A DNA stretch of 64,000 nucleotides from Solanum dulcamara. Lineage: Eukaryota > Streptophyta > Magnoliopsida > Solanales > Solanaceae. Where the stretch lies: positions 55,327,001-55,391,000 of the forward strand of contig NC_077243.1 of the NCBI RefSeq assembly GCF_947179165.1. The letters are read 5' to 3'. Shown here in pieces: positions 1 to 10,545 of the stretch. Each line of letters begins with the position of its first letter. Within the stretch, counting starts at the first letter, position 1. A model generated the notes under the pieces. That model was not told the origin of the DNA. It worked only from the letters and a program-made list of their open reading frames with translations, and made no database searches. The position numbers were made by a program, and so were the translations under genes.

Positions 1-2165
1 GTAGATCTTTAATTTAACCATGACTGTATCCTTTTTGGCTATTTGATTTAACTTCTCTTTGTATTCCTCTATAACGTCTCCAAAATATCATAACTCTTTT
101 TCATCATGTACTCTTCCTCTTGGTGTTATGTTGTATATAACTATTCTTAGGTTGCACAACTACTCTTATACCACTGGTATGAGGTAAATGTAGTCTTTTT
201 GTCTCCCGGCCTGTCTTGCTTTACATATCGACTTCATACTAGAACTTGCTCATGCTAACGCTATTTTGTCCTTCTGCTTTCTTTTCTTCCTTTATGTACT
301 CCTTGGTCTCCTCATTTTCTATCATAGGAGATTTTCTATTCTCCTTGCTACTTTTACGTCCCGATATCAGCGACCAATGACACTATTGCCATATCTTAAT
401 ATTTACTCAAACACGGCCCTACTACCATTTTTGTGCCCTTAGTTTGCTTAGTCCTACTCTCTTATCGTATTCACCCCTTTTTGTAAGCACCCATGATTCT
501 TCGCACGGTCTCAGATATCGTGGCTTCTATTTATTTATTGTTGGCCTTGAGCTCTTGCTAACTCATGCCAGTATGGGATCTCGCTTGAAATTTAAGCGGT
601 CCCATCAACATGTGACAGTGTTAGTTGATTTCCTCTAACTCTTATATTTCTCTAGTCCACTTCCCCCTTTAGGATGTACCCATGTCATCCTCTATTTATT
701 TTCAACTGTTCATACGCATATGATTCTGTTCCAACACATTTGACATACTGCACCATGTCTACACCTTCTGTTAAGTCATTTATACTTTAGGTTTCCCCTA
801 TAAGAAACCTTAATATAACCATGGGGTGCTCAGAATTCTCAATAACTAGTACCCAATCTAGTCCATGAACTGGTACTCGAGTCATATAACTAATGTAGTA
901 GTTTACCCGAAGCCATATTTCATTCATCGCAATTAGTATGTTACTAGTGCTTATAATCGTGTCCGATTCTCCATTCGGGGGAACTTATACTCTGATAACA
1001 CGTGTTTCACGTTTTGTTATCACCTCTTTTTTTTCCAAAGGATACCACTTGTTCCTTTAATAATTTCACAATGCCTTAGTTGTTTTGCAATTTTCCACTA
1101 CCTATCCTCGAGAGATCCCACTATTTCCAAAGTGGAGATAGATATATACAATTCCCATTTCTGCTTCATGAGCTTTCATCCCTATCGTGTACCCGATGCT
1201 AACTCCTAATCTTACTCACAATCACATTCTTTAGTTACTTCTTTACTAGGCTCTACGTACTTCCATGATGATCCTTATTATATTCACACTATATTCTGCT
1301 CATGGTCAATCTCGTAGGATAACATTTCTTAACTTTTATTCACGATCCTTACTTTGGGATAATTTCACCTAGTGGAGCAAGCGTACTTAACCCTTTATCC
1401 TTCCTCGTCATGCTCATCCTTAATACCTCATATACTGTCTTAAGACATTCATATCTATCACCATTCTTCTCACCATATCAGTATTGACCTTCTACTTGCC
1501 ACCCATATCGAAATTAACTTATTTCCCAAAATCAGTTGTACTCCTAGTTTAGTCGGATCTTATCGTTACTGTGGATACGATCTCTCAAGATATATTACAA
1601 CCTTATATCTCATTCTCTTTCTATTTCCAAAATGATTTTGACAGAGTTTACTCTATATTCCTTACTATCCCAAACCTGAACTCAGGAAATACCAATAATG
1701 TCTCATAGGGCCAATACATATATATTCAGATCACAGCCTCACAGGGTGCCTAATATCAACAACAGTATAAAATGATGGACTTACTTCGTATGTCCAACTC
1801 GAACTGCACCCGTTATACTTTCCTGTGTACTTTTCCTTTCAATTTTCAACTTTACATTTCAATCAAATTTCAATTTTCTTACCTTACCCAGCATGCCTCT
1901 TTTGCACCATTACTTACCTGTATACAGTGTAGCTTCCAATATCATCCATCACTTTCTTCTATCGATGTCGTTCTTCAGCTGAAACCAAAGATTAGAAAAA
2001 AAAGGAATTTCATTTCCTATGGCTGGCTGTATCGCACAATCTAAGACAAGAAAAAAAGTAACATCATAAATGTCCTGTAGCCTCCGGTTTATAGATGTGG
2101 TGCACCACACATCGATAAACAAAACTATACTAGATAGGTTCTGTAGACATTCCGAGGACCAAACC
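1..2165 (-). other. A1 internal region, non-coding
   Basis: No gag, protease or RT similarity is visible on either strand; the longest open frames are under 120 codons and look random. Landmarks match the A2 interior in order: 1640-1680 pairs with about 27083-27120, 300-345 with about 28580-28610, and 130-200 with about 28750-28790. Because two separate copies share this sequence right after the PBS, it is a family trait and not local decay. Normally gag would be expected here. Confidence 0.7.
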
Positions 2166-2177
2166 GCTCTGATACCA
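2166..2177 (-). promoter_or_regulatory. A1 primer-binding site (tRNA-iMet)
   Basis: The minus strand reads TGGTATCAGAGC, the full 12-base complement of the 3' end of plant initiator tRNA-Met, four bases inside the LTR end. It primes minus-strand DNA synthesis and fixes the orientation of the element. Confidence 0.9.
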
Positions 2178-2828
2178 CTATTTTCATTACCCAACCCCGT
2201 AGGTCGTGATGGGTGCCCGAACTGGGCACTCGCGTATATCCCTTTATCTGTAAGTAAATCTATCCCCTATTTAGGTTATAGCACATCAACAGGTAGGATA
2301 ACATATAAGCCGGTGAGGCTTATTATAGGAACCACTGTACATACATGCATACACAACCTATTTACAACCCATATACATATCCATAGACCTCTAAGAGTAA
2401 GAATAGTAACATAAGGCGAGACAGGGCCCCCACTATACCCGTGAACGAATAAATATATACATCGAAGGTTAATATCAAAACTAGGCTCCGGCATAATAGA
2501 GTGCTTCTGAACTGCTGAGTGGAACTCCTATGCTGACAGATCTCCAAAGTCTGTATCTGTACCTGCGGGCATGAATGTATCCCCCAGAAGAAAGTGGGGT
2601 CAGTACAACATATGTACTGAGTATGTAAAGCATAGACATCATAAGGAGATTACAGTTGGCATAGGGATGCAGTGGGAAAGTATAACATTTAACCATTTAC
2701 CGTACTTGCATCGTATAAAAAAGAGTCATACATATTACCATCACGTACTGTGACCGACCCGTTAGAGGACTCGGGGTACCATCTACATTATTCTATTATC
2801 ATAAGCACATACATATTATTAGCATTGT

Positions 2829-3066
2829 GGAACATACATCCCGATCCATGTATATAGTAAGTATATACTGAGAAACTTATATCCCGATCCGCACATCGTA
2901 TAATAATACTGAGGAATGTTCGGTCCGATCCACATATCATATAGTAATGCCGAGGAAAGTTCGGCCTGATCCACGTATCATCTAGTAATGCCGAGGAATG
3001 TTCGGCCCGATCCACGTATCATATAGTAATTCTGAGGAATGTTTGGCCCAATCCACGTATCATATA
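2829..3066. repeat. 41-bp minisatellite, about 5.8 copies
   Basis: Units begin at 2829, 2870, 2911, 2952, 2993 and 3034, exactly 41 bases apart; the last is partial. The core reads GAGGAATGTTCGGCCCGATC followed by CACGTATCATATAGTAATGCC. The left two units are the most diverged, the inner ones nearly identical. The array is absent from the matching part of the A2 LTRs, so it arose within the A1 lineage. Confidence 0.9.
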
Positions 3067-3240
3067 CCATACCCGTCCCCTTATGGGACTCAGTGTCATC
3101 ATATCATCATATACTGTACCCAGCCCTTTATAGGACTCAGTGTCATCATATCATTATATACCATACTCGACCCTTTATGGGACTCGGTGTCATAATCATC
3201 ATATACCATACCCGACCCTTTATAGGACTCGGTGTCATAT
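3067..3240. repeat. 45-47-bp minisatellite, 4 copies
   Basis: The core CCCGACCCTTTATAGGACTC followed by GGTGTCAT recurs with starts at 3072, 3119, 3166 and 3211 (spacings 47, 47, 45). It abuts the 41-bp array. Single relatives of the core occur at about 3729 and 5280 in A1 and about 25150 in A2, so a pre-existing LTR motif was amplified here. Confidence 0.85.
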
Positions 3241-3289
3241 GTATTATAGTATACACGAATTAAGTAGTGAGTAACCATATACAATCCAA

Positions 3290-6200
3290 ATCATTATCAG
3301 AGACTTGACAATGTAAGAAGATTAAGCTATCGTCCAAGGACCATAATAGTAGTATAGCCATCTCGAGTGCCTTCTAAATACCATTAAGGCCTATATAACT
3401 TAAGATATCGAGGACCCTAGACATGTACTAAAGTAATACTAATAGTTCATAGAATTAGGGATACCCATCATCACATAGTCCTTAGGACTAGGATCTTATG
3501 CATCCAGTACTTCTCAACCTATAGAGTTCACAAAAAGTAGTTCAACTTACTATAAGAGCTTGACATTCAAAAGTGAATAAGAGATACGGGTTACATTTCG
3601 GACATAAAAGTGGAGTTACCCCAGAGCTTGTATCATATTTTACTTACAATTTGGATATGCCAAAGGAAGAGAAAGAATAAGCTTTACCTAGTCTCTACTT
3701 TTCCTCAAGGAGTCATCACTTATATATATCGTACCCGACCCGTCATGGGCTCGGTATCATAACCTTATTATTGCATTACCTTACCATCATAGCACCACAC
3801 TTTTGTCAAAGACATATCAAGAGAAAAGAAGGGTAGCTCTGCGTACTTATGCCAAAAAATGCCAAGAGAAAGGATATAACTTCACATACTTACTACTCTC
3901 CATCATATAAAAGCCTTGAGAGGCAATAAATCAACTATTATAGTAATTCTACCATCGAAAAGTGAATAAGACTTATTAGTCATACTTGGTGTTCTATGAA
4001 TGGAATTATCCCCACATTTTATATATCAATTACTTACGGCTAAGACATGCCAAAAAAAAAGAAAGGGTAAGCTTCACATACCTCTTACAGTTTACTCTTA
4101 CACGTTCGCCTCGTCGTCTCTTGAACCTATTTAACATGAAAGTAATACTATGTTTAATGACCTTTCACTTTCCAATTTCCAACTCTACACCCAAGTCACT
4201 CATAGGAGTTATTTCCTTATCCATTACCCTCGACTAGTTTGTTACTAGTTCCAAATCTACCAAAAATTGGGCAGCATCTCCCCTATAACTTCAACATCCC
4301 CGATATTTCAACTCGGCTACAATATTAAAAACCAAAGAAGCAACAAAAACCAGAAGCATATTTACAATTAAATCACTTCAACCTTACAAAATACAAGCTC
4401 CACATTACGATACAAAAATAGAGTTTTATAATCTTTATTTCGCAAAATCTTTAACCATACCAAAAGGAGAGTCGTGTGTATGAAATCAGAAGAATCCACA
4501 CCCTTTTTAAAACACTTTAAATCCCTGAAATATGCAATCCAACCAGCTGCACCCGCAGCACCACAACGACAACCCACTACTCGACTTCGATTTAGCTATA
4601 ACCACTTCAATTTAGTTTGTTTCTAATGTCAAGCATTCTTATGCAATTTTTACACTTACAACCTTATTTAAGGCATGTAATATACTCATAGAAACATCAT
4701 AAACTCAGATTTGAAAGGGAAGCCCTTACCTTGCCCAAAACTCATCAAACTCGTCAAAACTTGCCTCGGAAGTTCCTTTACCGCACCTAAAATTTTGTGG
4801 CTGTTTGCTAACGTTTTGGGCTTCTATAAACCATAAAGTTTCATTAAAAACCCCTTCATAATCATCATTAGATACTTGACCGTATAAGAAGATTAAAATT
4901 TTGTCGGAGGACTCGAGTAGTAGTGTAGTCATCTTGAGTGACTTCTAAATGCCATTATGGGCAATATCAATTATAATCTCGGGGCTCCTAGACATGTACT
5001 AAAGTAAAGCCAAATCGCTTATGGAACCAGAAACATTTGTTAACAAATAGTCTGTAAGACTTGGAGCCTGTACATTTGTTACCTTTTTAACATATAAAAG
5101 TTTCCAGAGAAATAGTTCGATTATTATAAAAGTCTGATATTCAGACGTAAATAAGAGATGCTAATAATGGAGTTACCCCGGAACTCATATCATGTTTAAC
5201 CTACAACTAATACATGCCAGAAGAAGAAAGGGAATAAACTATATATAGTCTGTACTTTCCTTTATGTGGATATTTCGTACCCGTCCCATTCTAGGGCTCG
5301 GTGAACAACCTTGGCATCATAACCTTATTTTTATGCCAAGTACATAGCAAGAGAAAGGAGAGATAGCTTTTCATAAACTACTCTTTAACACGTAGAAGCC
5401 TTAACAGGCAATACTCAATCTTTATAGGGGTTCCATTATCAAACAGTGGATGGGGATTAGGAGGCATACTTGGAGTTCTGGGAATGGAATTATTCCCACA
5501 TTCCACATACAATTCACTTAAGGCTAAGACTTTCCAAAAGGAAAGAAAGATACTATACACGCTTATACCAAAACATGCCACGAGAAAGCTTTACATACCT
5601 TGTCTGAATTATTCCTTATCCTGATTGCTTTGCCGTACCTTGAACCTATTCAACATGAAAGTAATATAAATATCAACCCCTCTTAACTTTCCAGCATCTT
5701 AGGTTACACCTTAGTATCAATGGAATCTATTTCCTTAGTCGTTTCCCTGACTAGTTTTGTTATTCTATAAGGCGTCGATGAAAATTGGGCAGCACCTCCC
5801 CTATAATGTGCCCTATACAAATTTCCAATTAGGTAACTAAGACCTAAAGCCAACAAAAAACAACAACCTGCATCAATTTTTACCAACAATATACAACATA
5901 AACTCCAAACGACTTATTCAAAGATACGATATCAAAATAGGGCGTCTAGCCTTTATTTTGTGACGCCTTTAATTATATGTAACGAGGGGTCATGTGGCTT
6001 CTAAAATCAGAAATATAAACCACATTAGGAAATATTTAGTCCCTGAAACAATACACCACACCCCTGCAGCAGCAACTCACAAGAACAACGCCTTACCTTG
6101 ACGACAATTCGACTATAACGACTACAATTTAGTTTATTCCGAACGCCAAGTGTTCCAATGATATTTACACACTTCCAGCCACCTATAGGGAGTGTAAAAT

Positions 6201-6390
6201 TCTCCATAACAACACCATAAATCTCAAATTTAGAGAAGAAACCTTACCTTACCCGAAATTGGATACAATTCGCCAAGACGCGCCTCGGAACTTCTCTAGA
6301 CGTGCTGAAATTAGGAGGACTGTTTGTATGACTTCCTTGCTGCCCCAAATTGGAATTTTTGGTTTTAAAACACTATTATATAACCTTGTA
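3290..6390. repeat. Segmental tandem duplication inside the A1 LTR
   Basis: Copy 1 is about 3290-4860 and copy 2 about 4861-6390. Shared landmarks in the same order include the ACTTGAC...AAGAAGATTAA start (3303 and 4873), CCTAGACATGTACTAAAGTAA (3416 and 4988), GGAATTAT..CCCACATT (4000 and 5488) and a CCTTACCTTGCCC/CCTTACCTTACCC block (4727 and 6243). A2 has only one copy (about 24140-25590). The two copies have diverged clearly by eye, so the duplication is old. Confidence 0.8.
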
Positions 6391-6740
6391 ACACCTCAAA
6401 TAATTAATTCACGGAACGAAACTCAGAGGCTCACCTTTTGGAGACCAAACCCGTAACCCTCTCTTTTTGGCTTTCTAAGTTTTCCTTCAACTTTTTCTTG
6501 TTTTTTCCAAGTGTAAAATTGAAACCATGGTTCCGTAGGCATAATAAGACACATATATACACCTCCAAATATTTAAGTAACACTGTATATACTTAATTTA
6601 TGGAGCAAAAGTGTAAGCTTACCTTTGTTTTCCTTGTTGCCGCCATAACACTCTCTCTTAGCCTTAGATTTTTTTTTTTCCTTTTGTTCACGTTTATGGA
6701 TGAAATTTTACATAAGTGAATGACTAAGAGTCATTTAACA

Positions 6741-6991
6741 TGTATATATGGGATGACTTGGAGGTGACACGTGTCAGACCCTTAGGGTGACACGTGTCGA
6801 GCTATGATTGGCCACCGTATCATGCTGCCAACTAGGGGCTGCCATGTGGCAGTGGGGCCCACCTCCCCCAAGAAGGTGGGTCACCTACTTGACCCCAAGT
6901 AGGTGGGTCACCTACTTGACCCCAAGCAGGTGGGTCACCTATTTGCTTGAGGTGCTGCCACATGGCACTCCTCCATTGGCTGCCACGTGTC
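6741..6991 (-). promoter_or_regulatory. A1 LTR promoter: G-boxes and TATA-like box
   Basis: On the minus strand three CACGTG cores (6984-6989, 6791-6796, 6768-6773) precede a TATATA box in 6741-6750. Two of them form the palindrome GACACGTGTC. G-boxes bind plant bZIP and bHLH factors; that assignment is family knowledge, and function here is inferred. The same arrangement is seen in both A2 LTRs. Confidence 0.6.
6874..6950. repeat. 27-bp tandem repeat with hairpin potential
   Basis: Units start at 6874, 6901 and 6928 (last partial): AGGTGGGTCACCTACTTGAC then CCCAAGT. Each junction forms the inverted repeat AAGTAGGTG / CACCTACTT around GGT. A2 has a single version: at 23581-23601 it is a perfect inverted repeat with a one-base centre. 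Confidence 0.85.
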
Positions 6992-7324
6992 ATTTTTTCT
7001 TCTCCCTCGTGGGTTCGTAATCTCGTCTTATTTTAAGAGCCTATGTAATCCCTACTACGCAAGCTTGGTATGTACTCCAATAGCTTAAGTATGTAAGGCT
7101 TCCAAGTTAGTAGCTTACGTAGGTAACTCGAGTCCTACGACCCATTACTTGGCCTCCAATTCCTTTCGGACTCTTATGATTTCATCTCCAACCTTCTCTA
7201 CTATGGGGTATTACATCCTCCTTTTGTTGGAGTCATTTGATAGAGTCTTAGCATATCCGGTTCATATGATAATGTCCAAAGAACTTATGAGACCTTCTGA
7301 GTTTTAAAAGCGTGGGGTGTAACA

Positions 7325-8822
7325 GTTCTTCCACCCATGGAGGCCAAATGTTTTCTCAACATAGTATTTAAATTTTAAATGATGAGATCTTATGGGTTTT
7401 TATATGATAATTCCAAATATATAGATTATTGTCTATTTGAAGTTTATTTACCTATATTGATGTATATTGACTCTTAATTTTATGAAATGAATGGTGGCAT
7501 GAAAGTAGCTTTAAAGTATAATGGTGGGTCATTTTAAGATATTTGAATTGATGCATTTTCATCACTCTCACACATGCTAGCATTGTCTTAAATGTATTTG
7601 AAAGTTGTATGAAATAAACCCACCTAGTTTTATTATGTTGAAATAAAGTTGAATTGAAAGATTTGACTCCAAATGAAGTTTTATGAAAGCAAATGTTATG
7701 TTTTAAAGGGAACCTTATGAATTGAAAGAATGATTGAATGACTTCTTAGCCCAAGAATGGATTTTATGTGAAGGGACAATTCTCGCATATTTGAATCAAA
7801 CAAAAGGTTTTAATGAGTTATTCTTCTAAATGATGATTTGATGTCTAAACTTATATGAATTCTTATGTTACTAATATATTTAAATGCTATTCTATGGAAT
7901 TGACCTAGCGCCGAATGTATCATGTAGATAGGGACTCGACCTAATGGGTCCTTAAGTAAAGTCTAATGTTACATTAACTATAAGCCAATATAGGATCCCT
8001 TGTAGGATATTTAAGCTAGTGGATCCACAAATCGCCCTTATAATTAAAGTTAAAGAAATAATTAAAGTTGATGGTGCTCTACCCGGGAAGTAGTCTCCCC
8101 GTGCCAACGTAGGAGGTTATGTTGGATTCAATATAATAGCCCATATGGTCTTAAATGTCGGTTACAATCATTTTCCCACAAAATGAATGTTTTAAAGTTA
8201 CATATAATGATTTCTCATACATGCATTCACTATACAATTTTCTTATAAATGTCTTATTGTTCTTCATTATATTGCATGCTCACATACTTAGTATATTTAA
8301 AGTACTAACGTAGTTAGTATATTCAAAGTACTAACGTAGTTAGTATATTCAAAGTACTAACGCATACTCTTTGCCTATATGATATAACCATGTAGGGACT
8401 AATGTTGCTCCACACTCTTCTGCCCATTGTTAAGGTTGATTGTTAAAGGCTACCACCACTTTGGTGAGTTCTCATGTTTTGGGAAAAACATTCCCATCCT
8501 TTTCTAGATTATTTCGTGTATAGACTATTGGGATACTTTTTGATACATTTGAATTTTATCTTGAGGGTGAGCTAGGGATATGTCTTAGTTCCCGCCAAGT
8601 CTAAAGTAGTAGAGGTATTATTGGATGACTAGACTATATTGTTGTGGTTGATTATCGTTATGCTATCTTGTCCTTCTCTTGGTCCCATTAAACCTTTTTT
8701 ACTTCCACTACTTCCTTAAATATCATTACCTATGAAAATATATACGAATGCTAAGAGGCTTGGGTGAGGTACCTCTGGGTATCTTATTCGCCATGTCACG
8801 TCTGGGCCCTAGATTTATGTCA
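7325..8822 (+). repeat. B1 5' LTR, right-hand part
   Basis: It matches 14015-15479 of the 3' LTR from TTCTTCCACCCATGGAG to the end, with scattered substitutions. Its terminal GTGACA has mutated to TTATGTCA. It holds the conserved LTR palindrome GTGGATCCAC (8020-8030 region), a 26-bp triplication (8288-8365) and a degraded copy of the covarying hairpin (8374-8396). Confidence 0.85.
8288..8365. repeat. 26-bp tandem triplication in the B1 5' LTR
   Basis: Three units start at 8288, 8314 and 8340, based on TTAGTATATTCAAAGTACTA followed by ACGTAG. Each unit contains a TTAGTA/TACTAA inverted repeat. The B1 3' LTR has a single unit at about 14987-15014, so the amplification happened in this LTR after insertion, or was lost from the other. 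Confidence 0.95.
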
Positions 8823-8831
8823 TAAAAAACT

Positions 8832-8843
8832 TGGTATCAGATC
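8832..8843 (+). promoter_or_regulatory. B1 primer-binding site (tRNA-iMet)
   Basis: TGGTATCAGATC lies nine bases after the LTR end. It matches the iMet primer complement except for the last two bases. From here to 9030 is non-coding leader. Confidence 0.85.
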
Positions 8844-9010
8844 TCGAGGTTTTGAAATGGTTCTCAAAGTCCAACATACCACGTCTTTCATGGTTTTGAA
8901 GTGTACCTCAACTATGAATAGAAGACTATAGGACATTTAGGAAAGTTTTCACTTCTTTTAAATTTATGTCATGCCCTAGAGTGTCCTAAGACTTCCTTCA
9001 ACTAATGACC

Positions 9011-9030
9011 CATTTTGTGTTCTCTAGATA
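9011..9030 (+). promoter_or_regulatory. Splice-acceptor-like site just before gag (B1)
   Basis: A pyrimidine-rich run ends in TTCTCTAG at 9027, three bases before the gag start codon at 9031. Equivalent places in the siblings are pyrimidine-rich with AG or a one-base variant: B4 TTTTGAG, B2 TTTCTG, B3 TTTCAT. Together with a donor-like AAG|GTATGT kept in all B LTRs this suggests a leader intron. This is inference; no transcript evidence is available. Confidence 0.4.
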
Positions 9031-10060
9031 ATGCCTCGAGGAGGAACACTTCCAAGAGCAAGGGTTGATAATGAGGAACAAGCTTCTCATGTTGTCGATG
9101 CTCCACGTCATGAGAAAGAGGTAACCCATGTGCAGTTTTGCAATATCATCATATTATTAGCTTAAGTCTTAGCCAACCAAGGGAATAAAGGTGTTCCTCC
9201 TCCTTTAGTCCTAAATCTAGCTTCTAGGATTCAGGATTTCAAAAGGATGAATCTGCTCTAGTTTGATGGTTCTAAGGTAGATGGGGACCCTACGGAGTTC
9301 ATCAATGAGGTTTATCGGATTATGGCGATCTTGAGTATGCCTCCAAATGAGAAGGCTGAGCTAGTGGCCTATCAACTAAAAAAAGTGTCCTAAATTTGGT
9401 ATGAACAATGGTTTGTTGAGAGGGATGAAGAAATGGAACCAATTGAATGGGAAGAGTTCAAAGGTGCCTTTCTAGACCGCTTCTTCTCTTTGGAGCTAAC
9501 AGAGGCCAAGATACAAGAGTTCAACAACGTTTATCAAGGGATATGACCTCAAATTCACTAAATTATCTAAGTATGCTCCCTTTATGGTCTTTGACCCAAG
9601 GGAAAGAATGAACAAGTTCATTTCTGGTGTCTCTAGCTTGGTGTACAAAGAATGGAAAATGGCCATGTTGGTCAAAGAAATGGACATCTCCCACTCATGA
9701 CATATGTGGAACAAATTAAAGAAGAGAAGTTAAGGGAGGGGTCAATATGGTTTAAGAAGGCTAGAGTGTATGGTGGAGGGTTCAATCCTCAAAGGTTTGG
9801 TTATGGTAGTAATGGCAAGGGCCAATGTGGGAAATCATTTATGGGACAAGGTTCCACCAATACTCCTCCTCCAAGGTTCAACAAGGACATGTGTGTTAAC
9901 CTGATGGTCCCAAGAGAGAATGTTGGTTCTCAAGCTTTCCCCGCTTGCAAGAAATATAGAAGAACTCACAAAGATGAATGCTTAGCTCGCTCCAATGAGT
10001 GCTTCAAGTATGATTAATAGGGGTCATCATGCTAGGGATTGTAGAGGTGGTGGTGGTGGT
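9031..10060 (+). pseudogene. gag: B1 gag remnant (capsid and zinc knuckle)
   Basis: Begins ATG CCT CGA GGA GG. In the first frame, stops appear at about 9163 and 9259, but gag is recognisable: KVDGDPTEFINEVYRI, EKAELVAYQLK, IWYEQW and FKGAFLDRFFSLEL (about 9270-9500). A frameshift near 9535 moves the rest (KLSKYAPFMVFDPRERM) to another frame, and another shift near 9650 leads into the region before the zinc knuckle. The knuckle itself (about 9945-10040) is broken: one cysteine is lost (CFKYD) and two stops (10015-10020) precede GHHARDC. Gag would form the particle and bind RNA. Confidence 0.8.
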
Positions 10061-10110
10061 AGGCCTCAAGGTCAAATTTCTCATGGTCAACAAGCTCAAA
10101 GAGGTGGACA

Positions 10111-10500
10111 ATGCACCAACCGCTTCTATACTTTGCATGGGAGGCAAAGGTTAAGGAAGCACCAAATATTATTAGCGGTATGTTAAAGGACTTTGCTTTT
10201 GATGTGTATGCATTGTTAGATCCGGGTGCAAATTTGTCATTTGTTACTCTATTCTTAGCTAATAGGTTTGATGTGTTACCCAAAATATTAGTAGAGCCTT
10301 ATTTAGTGTCTAACCCCATTGGTGAGTCGGTTGTTGCTAGAAAAGTCTATAAGGGTTATCCTGTGTCTATCTTGCATAAATTTTTTCCTTGTAATCTCAT
10401 TGAGCTTGACATGGTAGATTTTGATATTATACTTGGGATGGATTAGTTACATTAATCTTTTGCTTCCATAGATTGTAGAACTCATCGAGTAAAGGTTTAA
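10111..10500 (+). pseudogene. B1 retroviral-type aspartic protease remnant
   Basis: The frame contains the protease core FDVYALLDPGANLSFVT and, further on, FDIILGMD. The catalytic triad is D-P-G where D-T/S-G is usual. The peptide upstream (FYTLHGRQ, about 10118-10141) is in another frame, so a frameshift lies near 10150. The stop at 10444 replaces the Trp expected after GMD (TGG to TAG). It would cleave the Gag-Pol polyprotein. Confidence 0.8.
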
Positions 10501-10545
10501 TTCCCAAACGATTCTATTCTTGAATGGAGAAGTCATGATTCGGTA

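Larger units (their letters stand above)
1..7324 (-). mobile_element. A1: partial family-A LTR retrotransposon (Ty3/gypsy)
   Basis: Read on the minus strand, this is a 5' LTR (7324 down to 2182), a primer-binding site and about 2.2 kb of internal DNA that runs off the left edge. It is collinear with the complete element A2 (23163-33723): both share the TGTTACACCCC start, the PBS region and the same non-coding internal segment. It sits inside the 5' LTR of B1, because the bases after 7324 continue a family-B LTR. The downstream flank GTTCT (7325-7329) is the candidate target duplication, but its partner lies outside the window. Confidence 0.85.
2182..7324 (-). repeat. A1 5' LTR, expanded to about 5.1 kb
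   Basis: The minus-strand start TGTTACACCCCAC is at 7324-7312. The inner end at 2182 is degraded (TTTCATTACCC in plus-strand order, where A2 has TGTCACGACCC). It is about 1.75 kb longer than the LTRs of A2. The extra length comes mainly from a tandem duplication of a 1.5-kb segment (3290-4860 and 4861-6390) and two minisatellite arrays (2829-3240). Promoter-like elements lie at 6741-6991. A donor-like AAAGGTAAGC is read on the minus strand at about 6627-6618. Confidence 0.85.

Noticed and set aside
2166..2177. tRNA gene
   Set aside because: Only the 12-base complement of the tRNA 3' end is present; it is a primer-binding site. The same holds at 8832, 26542 and 57260.
2829..3066. Regular 41-bp units resembling a CRISPR array
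   Set aside because: The units are contiguous without unique spacers, lie in a plant LTR and have no cas genes; this is a minisatellite.
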